From the NCBI GenBank assembly GCA_016650015.1, contig JAENWV010000005.1, positions 1 to 34,848 of the forward strand: a stretch of DNA of 34,848 nucleotides, read 5' to 3'. This DNA is from Thermoleophilia bacterium (GTDB taxonomy: Bacteria > Actinomycetota > Thermoleophilia > BMS3ABIN01). A program made the translations under genes and the position numbers. Below, one piece after another: positions 1 to 6,772 of this stretch. Under the pieces are notes generated by a model. That model saw nothing but the letters and a program-made list of their open reading frames with translations. It was not told the DNA's origin and made no database searches. How positions within the stretch are numbered: position 1 is the first letter of the stretch; the number at the start of each line of letters is the position of its first letter.

Positions 1-27
1 AAAACGACCTCGTGTTGCACTTGGGAG

Positions 28-55
28 TTGAAACCGCCGTGCATTAGAATATAAA
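28..55 (+). promoter_or_regulatory. Candidate sigma70-type promoter for the 88-570 gene
   Basis: TTGAAA (28-33) and TATAAA (50-55) are separated by 16 bases, a good match to -35/-10 consensus. The -10 lies about 30 bases upstream of the start codon at 88. Seen in sequence; transcription start is inferred. Confidence 0.5.
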
Positions 56-87
56 CATGTACTTTAATCCCAACCAGGAGGCGGCAT

Positions 88-570
88 ATGTCTGCCAACA
101 AAGTTCTATCGGTTTTGATACTCATCGTAGGGGTCGCACTGCTCATCGCCCCTGTCGGCTACAAGATGTTCGACCGGGCGCCGGCCGGAGCTGACATGAT
201 GAAGGACTTCGAGCCCGTGCTGACACGTCCGAATGTCACGACTTTCCAGGGACACATGCAGACCTTCGGGGGTATGCAGACCGACATGGAAAAAATGATT
301 CCCGCGTTCGCGCAACAAATGGGAGTCAGCGAGGACCAGCTTAACCAGATGATGCAGAAGCAGTTCCCCGGAGTGGCGAATGGAATAGGCCAGATGGACA
401 AGATGGGCCAGGACTTCAGCACGGTTATCACTGTCATGGACCAGAATGTGGAAAACTTCCAGAAGGCTGATCAGCTGCCCATGAGAACGATGCCCTGGTT
501 CTTTGTTATCGCTGGCGGCGTGCTGATAGTTCTCTCAGGCGCTCAGTTGCTGATGCCCGTCAAGAAGTAA
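88..570 (+). CDS. Small two-TM membrane protein of unknown function
   Basis: I do not recognise a named family. The 160-residue product has an N-terminal hydrophobic segment (about residues 7-27), a Met/Gln/Asp-rich middle part of about 100 residues, and a second hydrophobic segment (about 135-157) ending in a short basic tail (PVKK). With both ends in the membrane the middle is probably an extracytoplasmic loop. Residues 75-95 are rich in QMG and QMMQKQ, suggesting a helical soluble region. The start is well supported: AGGAGG sits 6 bases before the ATG, and a promoter-like pair lies just upstream. A strong intrinsic terminator follows the stop, so this looks like a monocistronic unit. No catalytic motif is visible. 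A role at the membrane is all that can be inferred. Confidence 0.85.
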   Translation: MSANKVLSVLILIVGVALLIAPVGYKMFDRAPAGADMMKDFEPVLTRPNVTTFQGHMQTFGGMQTDMEKMIPAFAQQMGVSEDQLNQMMQKQFPGVANGIGQMDKMGQDFSTVITVMDQNVENFQKADQLPMRTMPWFFVIAGGVLIVLSGAQLLMPVKK

Positions 571-619
571 ACAAAGCGGTGGCAACTTACTGCCTGCTCT
601 TCAAATCAGGAATAAACAT

Positions 620-648
620 GCCGCGCCGCTTTCAGCGGCGCGGCTTTT
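620..648 (+). terminator. Strong rho-independent terminator
   Basis: An 11-bp perfect GC-rich stem (620-630 with 634-644) closes a 3-nt TTC loop and is followed by TTTT. It ends the 88-570 transcript. The minus-strand protease gene stops at 657, but the U-run favours the plus direction. Confidence 0.9.
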
Positions 649-656
649 ATTTGGCG

Positions 657-1016
657 TCAGATGTCTCTCAGCTGCTCCTCGGACATCCCGAAGTAATGCC
701 CCAGCTCGTGCATGACCGTATTGCGGACCTGGGTCTTGATATCGCTGTCGGAGCGTGACATTTCCTCGATGGGGATGCGAAAGATTGTTATGCGGTCCGG
801 CAGGGCGCCGTCGTAGGCCCGGGGTCTTTCGGTCAGCGGGATGCCTTCGTAAAGGCCCAGCAGGTGATGGCGGTCCCTCAGGTTTACCTTGCCCAGCTGG
901 TCCGGCGATGCCCAGTCCTCGACCATGATGGTGACGTTGTCGAGGCGCGCGGCGAACTCCGGCGGCAGATCGGCCAGCGCTTCCTCCACCAGTTGTTCAA
1001 AATGGGCGCGGTTCAA
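657..1016 (-). CDS. Metallopeptidase family protein (zincin-like, HExxH)
   Basis: The 119-residue protein carries HELGH at about residues 102-106, followed by YFGMSEEQL. This is the typical ending of the short minimal-zincin family (Pfam Zincin_1, PF06262), whose members are about 110-130 residues. The N-terminus (FEQLVEEALADLPPEF) also matches the family opening. Two His and one Glu of the motif should bind zinc and activate water; the substrate of this family is unknown to me. The start is TTG at 1016: the codon directly upstream is TAA, so no longer form is possible, and no clear Shine-Dalgarno is seen, implying weak translation. It converges on the terminator of the upstream gene and is 120 bases from the next minus-strand gene. 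Confidence 0.85.
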   Translation of the reverse strand: MNRAHFEQLVEEALADLPPEFAARLDNVTIMVEDWASPDQLGKVNLRDRHHLLGLYEGIPLTERPRAYDGALPDRITIFRIPIEEMSRSDSDIKTQVRNTVMHELGHYFGMSEEQLRDI

Positions 1017-1136
1017 TTAGAGTACGACGCAAATGGAAACAGGTCCGTCAGAGCTCACGATTCAGGAAATTCAGGCGACGTATATCGCCGGAATTGTTCC
1101 GAATCAGGAAACAGGCAACCCGCGTCCCTGAAGAGT

Positions 1137-1553
1137 TCAGCGTTCGTGGGGGTAGGCCCGCGCCTCTGTTTTGTCAGTCGAGTAACGCTTGAGCAGCGCC
1201 TGGCGGCAGGATTCCCCCTGCTCGCGGTTGTAGGCCTTCTCCACGGTAACGTAGCAGCGTTCACGGGGCGGGCGCACGACCTTGACCGCGCCGAAGCCGC
1301 CCTTGCGCTTCTCCAGCTCCAGAAATCCCGCCATGTCGATCTCCACGGCGAACACCTTGTACAGGCAGCCGAAATAGGTGGAGCCGGCCTGGTCGTACGA
1401 ATAGATATATTTGCATTCCGAGTCGATGCAGTTGGCGGGGTAGACAACCTTTTCGCAAAGCACCCCGCACTCCTTGCAATCAAGCTCTTCGGACAGTTCC
1501 AGCAGTAAAGACATTTTTCCCTTTCTCAATCCGCGGCTCGCCAAAAGTTCCAT
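1137..1553 (-). CDS. Conserved Cys-rich protein of unknown function
   Basis: The 138-residue product has a Cys-rich N-terminal half: CKECGVLC at about residues 26-33, further Cys at about 43, 47 and 63 (CIDSEC, FGCLY), then a conserved-looking FAVEIDM stretch. The CxxCxxxC spacing suggests a zinc or iron-sulfur site, but no named family was recognised. The C-terminal third is basic and has two more Cys. The start at 1553 is supported by AGGAG 8 bases upstream; an internal ATG at residue 14 would remove only a basic leader. It is followed by the protease gene on the same strand after 120 bases. No signal peptide or membrane segment is seen, so it is probably cytoplasmic. Confidence 0.75.
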   Translation of the reverse strand: MELLASRGLRKGKMSLLLELSEELDCKECGVLCEKVVYPANCIDSECKYIYSYDQAGSTYFGCLYKVFAVEIDMAGFLELEKRKGGFGAVKVVRPPRERCYVTVEKAYNREQGESCRQALLKRYSTDKTEARAYPHER

Positions 1554-1812
1554 TTTCAGCTCCTGTTAGTCTGAACCCGAGCGGCCGCACTGTTTCCAAT
1601 TGCGAGTATTGTACTGCGCTACAGCTGTTTACAGCAAGTTTCGACCGTTAAGAACTGGTTAAGTTTCGCCGGGAATGGGAAATAATATACGGCGTTTTGC
1701 AGGTATTGTTTTCTGCCACAGGAGCCGGTGATCCGAACTGGATGGGCGAAACGACCATAAAATCCATACATCTGCCTGATGGCGGCAGCGAGTCGTCGGA
1801 AAGCTCCCCGGT

Positions 1813-3660
1813 ATGAAGAACGACCTGCATCTGCCGCCAAACGCGCTGACAGTTCTGTCGCGGCGCTACCTGATGAAAGATCGGCAGGGCAGAGTCGTGG
1901 AAACACCGGCGGAACTTTTCCGGCGGGTGGCCCGGCAGGTGGCCGCTGCCGATGCGGCTTACGGGGACGACCCGGCTTTTTCCGCGGAACAGTTCTATCA
2001 GGCAATGGCGTCGCTCGAGTTCCTGCCGAACTCCCCCACCCTGATGAACGCCGGCACGGAACTGGGGCTGCTCTCAGCCTGCTTTGTCCTGCCGGTGCCC
2101 GATTCCATCACCGGGATTTTTGACTCGGTCAAGTCCATGGCCATCATCCACCAGGCGGGCGGCGGCACCGGGTTCTCCTTCTCCCATCTGCGGCCAAAAG
2201 GCGACCTCGTGGGAACAACGCATGGTGTCGCTTCCGGTCCGGTGAGCTTCATGGGCGCCTTCGACAGCGCCACCGAGGTGGTCAAGCAGGGCGGGCGACG
2301 GCGCGGCGCCAACATGGGGGTGCTGCGCGTTGACCATCCGGACATCCTGGAGTTCATCGGGTCCAAGCAGCAGGAGGACTTTCTACGGAACTTCAACATT
2401 TCCGTGGCGGTGACTGACGAGTTCATGGAAGCGGTGAGAACGGATAGTGAGTACGATCTGGTAAACCCGCGAACCGGCGCGGCGGCCGGGCGGCTCAAGG
2501 CGCTCCCCGTTATGGAGGCGATCGCCGCGGCGGCCTGGGCCGGCGGCGACCCGGGCATGATCTTCCTCGACCGGATCAACGAGTCAAATCCCACGCCGCG
2601 GTTGGGGTCGATGGAAACCACTAATCCCTGCGGCGAGCAGCCGCTGCTGCCTTACGAGTCGTGTAACCTGGGCTCGATAGATCTGTCGAAATTCGTCACT
2701 GGCGGTGAATCGGTCAGCGGTGAGGCAAGCGATGGCCGTGCCGCGGGAGATGGCCGTGCCGCGGGAGATGGCCGTGCCGCGGGAGATGGCCGTGCCGCGG
2801 GAGATGGCCGTGCCGCGGGAGATGGCTATTCCGCGGGCGGCGAGCTCGACTGGGCGCGGCTCGGCGAGCTGGTCGATATCGCGGTACATTTTCTCGACAA
2901 CGTCATCGACGCCAACCACTTCCCGCTGGACGAGATCGGGAAGATGACCGACGGCAACCGGAAGATCGGCCTTGGCGTGATGGGCTTCGCCGAGGCGCTG
3001 GTGAAGCTGGGAATCCGCTACGACTCGGAAGCGGCGCTGGCCATGGCGGAGGAGATCATGAAGTTCATCGAGGAGCGGGCGGTGGCGAAATCGGTAGAGA
3101 TCGCCGGCCGGCGCGGGTCCTTCCCCAATTTTGAGGGCAGCCTCTGGCAACAGCGCGGCTATGAAGCCATGCGGAACGCCACCGTGACGACCATCGCGCC
3201 AACCGGGACCATAAGTGTGATCGCCGGCACCAGTAGCGGCATCGAGCCACTGTTCGCCATCTCTTTCGTGCGGGACGTGATGGATGGCACGCGCCTTTTT
3301 GAGACCAATGCCGAGTTCGAACGCCTGGCGCGCGAACGCGGATTCCATTCAGAAGAATTGATGGCGGAGATCGCCCGCAGTGGCAGCGTGGCCGGAAACG
3401 AGCGAGTGCCAGCCGACTTGCGCGAGCTTTTCCGAACCGCCCTGGATATCGAACCCGAGTGGCACGTGCGCCTGCAGGCCGCCTTCCAGAAGCATGTGGA
3501 CAACGCGGTTTCCAAGACGGTCAACCTGCCACGGGACTCCGGAATTGATGATGTAAAGCGCGTCTTTCTGCTAGCCTGGGAGCTGGGCTGCAAGGGCATC
3601 ACTGTTTTCCGTTACGGCAGCCGCCGGCAGCAGGTGCTCTACCTCAACCCCTCCAAATAG
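1813..3660 (+). CDS. nrdJ: Adenosylcobalamin-dependent (class II) ribonucleotide reductase, short C-terminus
   Basis: It reduces ribonucleotides to deoxyribonucleotides using a thiyl radical made from AdoCbl. Visible hallmarks are the redox Cys90 in SACFVLPV, the active-site block NPCGEQPLLPYESCNLGS with Cys273 and Cys284 eleven residues apart, Asn271 and Glu275, and the phosphate-binding TIAPTGTISVIAG loop. Residues 307-342 are a tandem repeat (five DGRAAG plus DGYSAG) inserted between LSKFV and LDWARL. The protein stops at residue 615, shortly after CKGITVFRYGSRRQQVL. Many bacterial homologues continue here with a C-terminal extension carrying the Cys pair that thioredoxin-type reductants use; it is missing. 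The stop lies in the first copy of a 42-bp tandem duplication, so truncation is possible. The ATG at 1813 has only a weak ribosome site. The 259-base leader contains modest hairpins (CGCCG 1668-1672 with CGGCG 1690-1694) but no riboswitch I recognise. Its cofactor is made by the B12 operon in the same window. Confidence 0.93.
   Translation: MKNDLHLPPNALTVLSRRYLMKDRQGRVVETPAELFRRVARQVAAADAAYGDDPAFSAEQFYQAMASLEFLPNSPTLMNAGTELGLLSACFVLPVPDSITGIFDSVKSMAIIHQAGGGTGFSFSHLRPKGDLVGTTHGVASGPVSFMGAFDSATEVVKQGGRRRGANMGVLRVDHPDILEFIGSKQQEDFLRNFNISVAVTDEFMEAVRTDSEYDLVNPRTGAAAGRLKALPVMEAIAAAAWAGGDPGMIFLDRINESNPTPRLGSMETTNPCGEQPLLPYESCNLGSIDLSKFVTGGESVSGEASDGRAAGDGRAAGDGRAAGDGRAAGDGRAAGDGYSAGGELDWARLGELVDIAVHFLDNVIDANHFPLDEIGKMTDGNRKIGLGVMGFAEALVKLGIRYDSEAALAMAEEIMKFIEERAVAKSVEIAGRRGSFPNFEGSLWQQRGYEAMRNATVTTIAPTGTISVIAGTSSGIEPLFAISFVRDVMDGTRLFETNAEFERLARERGFHSEELMAEIARSGSVAGNERVPADLRELFRTALDIEPEWHVRLQAAFQKHVDNAVSKTVNLPRDSGIDDVKRVFLLAWELGCKGITVFRYGSRRQQVLYLNPSK
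2731..2838 (+). repeat. In-frame 18-bp minisatellite inside nrdJ
   Basis: Five identical 18-bp units run from 2731 to 2820 and a sixth, diverged unit from 2821 to 2838. Each encodes six residues (DGRAAG, last DGYSAG). The unit length keeps the frame, so copy-number changes would only lengthen or shorten a surface loop. Confidence 0.97.
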
Positions 3661-3724
3661 AGGTTATATGGTCGTAACGGCGACCTCAACCCCTCCAAAT
3701 AGAGGTTATATGGTCGTAACGGCG
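3641..3724 (+). repeat. Perfect 42-bp tandem duplication spanning the nrdJ stop
   Basis: Bases 3641-3682 and 3683-3724 are identical. The first copy contains the last six NrdJ codons and the TAG stop; the second is non-coding. Each unit has a short inverted pair (ACCTC / GAGGT). The duplication looks recent because no base differs. Confidence 0.95.
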
Positions 3725-3744
3725 AAATAGGATTTCGGATTTGT

Positions 3745-3771
3745 GCCGGGCCTTCTAGCCGGAGGCCCGGC
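3745..3771 (+). terminator. Probable terminator after nrdJ
   Basis: A 9-bp perfect stem (3745-3753 with 3763-3771) with a 9-nt loop is followed by a T-rich stretch (CTCTTCTCGTTTTG). The U-run is interrupted, so efficiency is uncertain. It argues that the next gene starts downstream of this hairpin. Confidence 0.55.
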
Positions 3772-3889
3772 CGGCTCTTCTCGTTTTGCTCCATACCTCG
3801 GGGTAAGGAAAAACGTTTTCGCTTTGAACACTCAGTCAAAAACCGCCCTGGGCGGTGAGGGGCTCGCCGAGGAGCTGCCCCGCTCGGGA

Positions 3890-5161
3890 ATGGCTACGCG
3901 CTTTATCGCCGCCAACTTCGGTGCGCTGTTGTTCGCCGGCGCCGCCAGCCTGCTGGCATTTCGCTGGATCGGCGACCTCGATGACCTGCTGACCTTGCCC
4001 GGCGCCATCATCGTGGTCGCCTTCATCGCCATCATCCCCGGCTACCTGAACATCTTCCTACTGCTCAGCCTGCTTTCCTACCGTCAGCCGAAACTCAGTC
4101 TCGAGGGAACGTTTCCGGGCGTTTCCATCCTTATTGCCGCCTATAACGAAGAGAAAAACCTGGCGGAGACTTTCCGCGGCCTGGCGGGTCAGGACTTTCC
4201 GGCGGAGATCGAGGTGATAGTCGTCGACGACGGCTCCACCGACGGGACCCTCAACTATCTGCGTTCGCTGAGGAAGCCCTGCCTCGAAGTCATCTCCATC
4301 CCCCATCAGGGGAAGGCGGCGGCGCTAAACGCAGGGCTGGAAGCGGTTTCCCACCGGGTATTGGTAACCATCGACGCCGACACCTTCCTGCATCCACAGG
4401 CGCTGCGCCGGATTGTCGCCCGGCTGATGCAAAGCCCAGACTGCGCCGCCGTGGCGGGTTCGGTGCTGGCCAAGAATTCGCGGGAATCCAGTTTTACCCG
4501 ACTGCAGGAGTGGGATTATTTCCTGGGCATCGGCGCCGTCAAGCGCCAGCAGAGCATGTACCGGGGGACGCTGGTGGCGCAAGGCTCCTTCAGCGCCTTC
4601 CGCACCGGCGTGGTGCGCGCCGCCCGGGGCTGGCCGAACCGCATCGGCGAGGACATCGTGCTCACCTGGGCGCTGATCGGTGAGGGCTACCAGATCGTCC
4701 ATGAGCCGACCGCTATCGCGTTCACCAGAGTGCCCCATACATTCCGCGGTTTCTACCGCCAGCGCCAGCGCTGGGCCCGCGGCATGATCGAGGCTCTTCG
4801 AGGCCATCTGGGAAATGTCTGGCGCCAACACCGCTTCGCCAGCTTCTTCGTGGCGATGGACCTGCTCTTCCCGCCCCTGGACCTCGTCTTTACCCTGGCT
4901 TTTCTCCCTGGCGTGGCACTGGCCTGCTTCGGCCACTTCTACCTGGCCGGGGCGATGACCCTGCTGGTGCTGCCGTTAACCGCTTTGATCGTGCTGATCA
5001 TGCTGCGCTATCAGAAGGGCATTTTCGACCTCGTGGGCCTGAAGATCCGCCGGAATCTACTGGGTTTCCTGGCCTATTTCCTGCTCTACCAGTTCATCGT
5101 CTCACCGATCTGCGTGGTCGGCTACACCAGGGAGCTCTTGAACCTCGAGCGGAAGTGGTGA
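3890..5161 (+). CDS. Family 2 membrane glycosyltransferase (PgaC/IcaA-like)
   Basis: A processive-type GT2 enzyme that transfers sugar from a nucleotide donor to a growing surface glycan at the cytoplasmic membrane face. Seen motifs: SILIAAYNEE at the start of the domain, VVDDGSTDGT (donor site), GKAAALNAG, the TIDADTF metal-binding DxD, GEDIVLTW with the catalytic-base region, and RQRQRWARG (the QxxRW-type motif). Two hydrophobic segments precede the catalytic domain and several follow it (from about DLLFPPLDLVFTLAF to the end), as in poly-N-acetylglucosamine synthases. The frame is open from a GTG at 3743, but that lies inside the preceding terminator hairpin. I chose ATG 3890, which starts just before the first membrane segment; TTG 3824 is an alternative, and no start has a convincing ribosome site. 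The product is 423 residues from 3890. No partner export or deacetylase gene is adjacent, so the polymer cannot be named. Confidence 0.88.
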   Translation: MATRFIAANFGALLFAGAASLLAFRWIGDLDDLLTLPGAIIVVAFIAIIPGYLNIFLLLSLLSYRQPKLSLEGTFPGVSILIAAYNEEKNLAETFRGLAGQDFPAEIEVIVVDDGSTDGTLNYLRSLRKPCLEVISIPHQGKAAALNAGLEAVSHRVLVTIDADTFLHPQALRRIVARLMQSPDCAAVAGSVLAKNSRESSFTRLQEWDYFLGIGAVKRQQSMYRGTLVAQGSFSAFRTGVVRAARGWPNRIGEDIVLTWALIGEGYQIVHEPTAIAFTRVPHTFRGFYRQRQRWARGMIEALRGHLGNVWRQHRFASFFVAMDLLFPPLDLVFTLAFLPGVALACFGHFYLAGAMTLLVLPLTALIVLIMLRYQKGIFDLVGLKIRRNLLGFLAYFLLYQFIVSPICVVGYTRELLNLERKW

Positions 5162-5577
5162 GCGGGACAGCTTTCCTCAAGGAGGAGTGAGAGCCTGACC
5201 AGGGTGTCCCACTTTGCGCCGCATTGTCCTCTGCGGCATTTCGCCCAATCGTCCCGAACTGTCCTGCACTGTCCCGCCTTTTATCCATCAGGATAAAAAC
5301 TTCAGCGCGATTCGAAATCGCGACATTCTTGAGATTTCACCTGTACCGGCTAGCTGATTAAATATTAGCCTGCAAAATGTGGCTTTATTACAAAAACCTT
5401 CTTCAAGCAGACACAACCGACCCACTAATATTAGTTATAGTGATAATAAAGATGGGGGTTTTCCCCGATAGTAGCGGGTTCCCGGGGAGGATATGCTCAT
5501 TACGTAAGTTTACGGCACAAGGTTGAAAGCGTTGGTACATGCCTGCGCAAAAAATTATTCGTGCGAGGAGGTGACAA
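5162..5577 (+). other. Non-coding region upstream of the Rrf2 gene: structured 5' part and AT-rich regulatory part
   Basis: No gene is seen. The first 120 bases hold a distant 9-bp inverted pair, GCGGGACAG (5162-5170) and CTGTCCCGC (5269-5277), the latter followed by CTTTTA. Inside lie a hairpin (GCCGCA 5218-5223 with TGCGGC 5232-5237) and several TGTCCC/TGTCCT copies. This could be a complex terminator or a structured RNA. From about 5340 the base composition turns AT-rich, with two CTAATATT half-sites in opposite orientation (about 5360 and 5425) and a short GGGG-TTTT-CCCC hairpin at 5455-5466. This is the likely promoter/operator of the regulator at 5578. Confidence 0.5.
5424..5435. promoter_or_regulatory. 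Candidate Rrf2 operator: 12-bp perfect palindrome
   Basis: ACTAATATTAGT is a perfect palindrome in the AT-rich region about 145 bases upstream of an Rrf2-family regulator. Part of it (CTAATATT) recurs in inverted orientation about 60 bases upstream. Rrf2 proteins bind dyads near their own promoters; autoregulation is inferred. Confidence 0.35.
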
Positions 5578-6051
5578 ATGCAACTTACCAGGCAAGCTGA
5601 TTACGCGATTAGAGCACTGCTGCATCTGTCGGCTGAAAAGACCGGCAACGTGGTGCAGACCAAAGAAATCGCCTCCAGTGAGGGAATCCCCGAGAAGTAT
5701 CTCCCCACCATCATGCGCACTCTGGCCCGCGCCGGCCTAGTCAGGACGCTCCGCGGCAACCAGGGCGGTGTGCTGCTGGCCAGGAAGCCGGATGAAATCA
5801 ACCTGCGTGAGGTCATAGAGGCAATCGAGGAACCGATAGTTCTCAACCGCTGCCTGCGGGACGACGGCGAATGTGACCGGGAAAGTTTCTGTCCCGTGCA
5901 CCCCGTCTGGGAACGCATCCAGCAGACCCTGATCGACCAGCTGGAGTCGACGACATTCGCCGATTTGGCAACGGATAAGATCAATTACGAGGCAGGCTCT
6001 TCCAAGGGATGGGAATTTTCTGATTCCCAAAGTGAAAGGATTCTAGCTTAA
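5578..6051 (+). CDS. Rrf2-family transcriptional regulator with three-Cys cluster site
   Basis: The 157-residue product opens with MQLTRQADYAIRALLHL and has the winged-helix sequence KYLPTIMRTLARAGLVRT followed by the wing RGNQGGVLLA, as in IscR/NsrR/RsrR regulators. Cys92, Cys99 and Cys105 (C-x6-C-x5-C) match the loop that ligates an iron-sulfur cluster in this family, so it probably senses iron-sulfur status, nitric oxide or redox. The C-terminal 25 residues are polar and non-conserved-looking. GAGGAGGTG 4-5 bases before the ATG is an excellent ribosome site. No isc/suf genes are next to it, unlike iscR itself, so the regulon is unknown. A close paralogue sits at 31837-32262. The gene ends in an 11-bp tandem duplication that repeats the stop region. 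Confidence 0.93.
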   Translation: MQLTRQADYAIRALLHLSAEKTGNVVQTKEIASSEGIPEKYLPTIMRTLARAGLVRTLRGNQGGVLLARKPDEINLREVIEAIEEPIVLNRCLRDDGECDRESFCPVHPVWERIQQTLIDQLESTTFADLATDKINYEAGSSKGWEFSDSQSERILA

Positions 6052-6065
6052 TCCTAGCTTAATCC
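6044..6065 (+). repeat. 11-bp tandem duplication at the Rrf2 stop codon
   Basis: TAGCTTAATCC occurs twice in direct succession. The first copy contains the TAA stop (6049-6051). No effect on the protein is expected. Confidence 0.9.
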
Positions 6066-6441
6066 TCTCCAGACGTGCGCGTGGCAAGCGCAGAGGTTTG
6101 TGAATAACAGTTGACGTGGACGTGGTGTCGGGTCAGGAGCGGGTGTTGCGAGCGGATTTGCCGACCCGGCTAACTTTGTAGGCTTGCCCAGTACCTGCCA
6201 TAGAGGGCGTGGTCGAATCGAGGCACGTTGATGGCGGCGCATTTAGCGATCGAGTATTCCCCCCCCCCCCAAGTTTGTAACTGTGCGCGGTTCTCCAGGA
6301 GTACAACTTCCCTCCGGGTTTGGAACATCGATACTTTGTGAGACTCGCTGCAGGCTGGAGCTGTTTTCCAGTAGTACGACTTCCCTCCGGGTTTGGAACC
6401 CTCCTGTGTTTGCGATACCATTGGCTGAGCCGGAAACGGCG
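6052..6441. other. Non-coding region with C12 tract and repeat pair
   Basis: No convincing gene is seen. It contains a run of 12 C (6259-6270) and the two 37-bp repeats at 6290-6399. A plus frame open from 6283 continues into the J-domain gene, but the repeats make a start there unlikely. The first 200 bases show nothing I recognise. Confidence 0.6.
6290..6399. repeat. Two 37-bp repeats separated by 36 bp (CRISPR-like geometry)
   Basis: Copies at 6290-6326 and 6363-6399 differ at three positions (4, 10 and 16). Each begins GTT(C/T)TCC and ends TGGAAC, so in either orientation the unit opens with GTT and closes with AAC, like many CRISPR repeats. The 36-bp gap has typical spacer length. No third copy and no cas gene is in the window, so a CRISPR remnant is only one reading; a mobile or palindromic intergenic repeat is the other. 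Confidence 0.7.
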
Positions 6442-6771
6442 GTGACACCACCTTCAAGCAAACATGGATCAAAAAACCAGCCAGCCTTGAAAGACTATTA
6501 CCGTATCCTCGAAGTCCACCCTGAAGCTTCACGGGAAGTGATCGACCGCGCCTACAGGGCGCTGGCGCGCAAGTATCACCCCGACGCTTATCCCGCGGAA
6601 CGGCAACAATGGGCCAACCTCATGATGCAGGAGATCAACGAGGCGCACGACGTGCTCACCGACCCGGGCCGCCGGGCCGCCTACGCCCGCTATCAGAAGA
6701 CTGAGTTCTGGCGCGTGTTCTGGCGCGAGGGGCTGTCCGGTCTTTCGCGGCGCTGGGCGGGAAAAGGCTAA
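6442..6771 (+). CDS. J-domain (DnaJ-like) protein
   Basis: The J-domain runs from KDYYRILEVHPEASREVID to INEAHDVLTDPGRRAAYARY and includes the essential HPD in KYHPDAYP, so it should stimulate an Hsp70 (DnaK) ATPase. No Gly/Phe or zinc-finger region follows; after the domain come only about 25 residues with a Trp-rich stretch (FWRVFWREGL), so it is a small J-protein, not full DnaJ. The start is unclear. I use in-frame GTG 6442; TTG 6421 and GTG 6283 are alternatives, none with a good ribosome site. An ATG at 6464 in another frame reads MDQKTSQP before a stop; one extra A in the A6 run at about 6470 would join it to the J-domain, so a frameshift there is possible. It converges on the PCYCGC gene with one base between the stops. 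Confidence 0.8.
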   Translation: MTPPSSKHGSKNQPALKDYYRILEVHPEASREVIDRAYRALARKYHPDAYPAERQQWANLMMQEINEAHDVLTDPGRRAAYARYQKTEFWRVFWREGLSGLSRRWAGKG

Positions 6772-6772
6772 G

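Noticed and set aside
1554-1812. A riboswitch upstream of nrdJ
   Set aside because: Weak hairpins are present but no B12 box, no conserved core of a known aptamer and no NrdR-type box could be recognised.
2584-3348. Long minus-strand open frame of 254 codons over nrdJ
   Set aside because: It is antisense to clear NrdJ motifs and its repeats are only the reverse reading of the 18-bp minisatellite; no family resemblance.
3743-3889. Upstream extension of the glycosyltransferase to GTG 3743
   Set aside because: The first codons fall inside the nrdJ terminator hairpin and the added residues are low-complexity and not part of the family.
6290-6399. Calling a true CRISPR array
   Set aside because: Only two diverged repeats and no cas genes are visible; kept as a repeat with CRISPR-like geometry.
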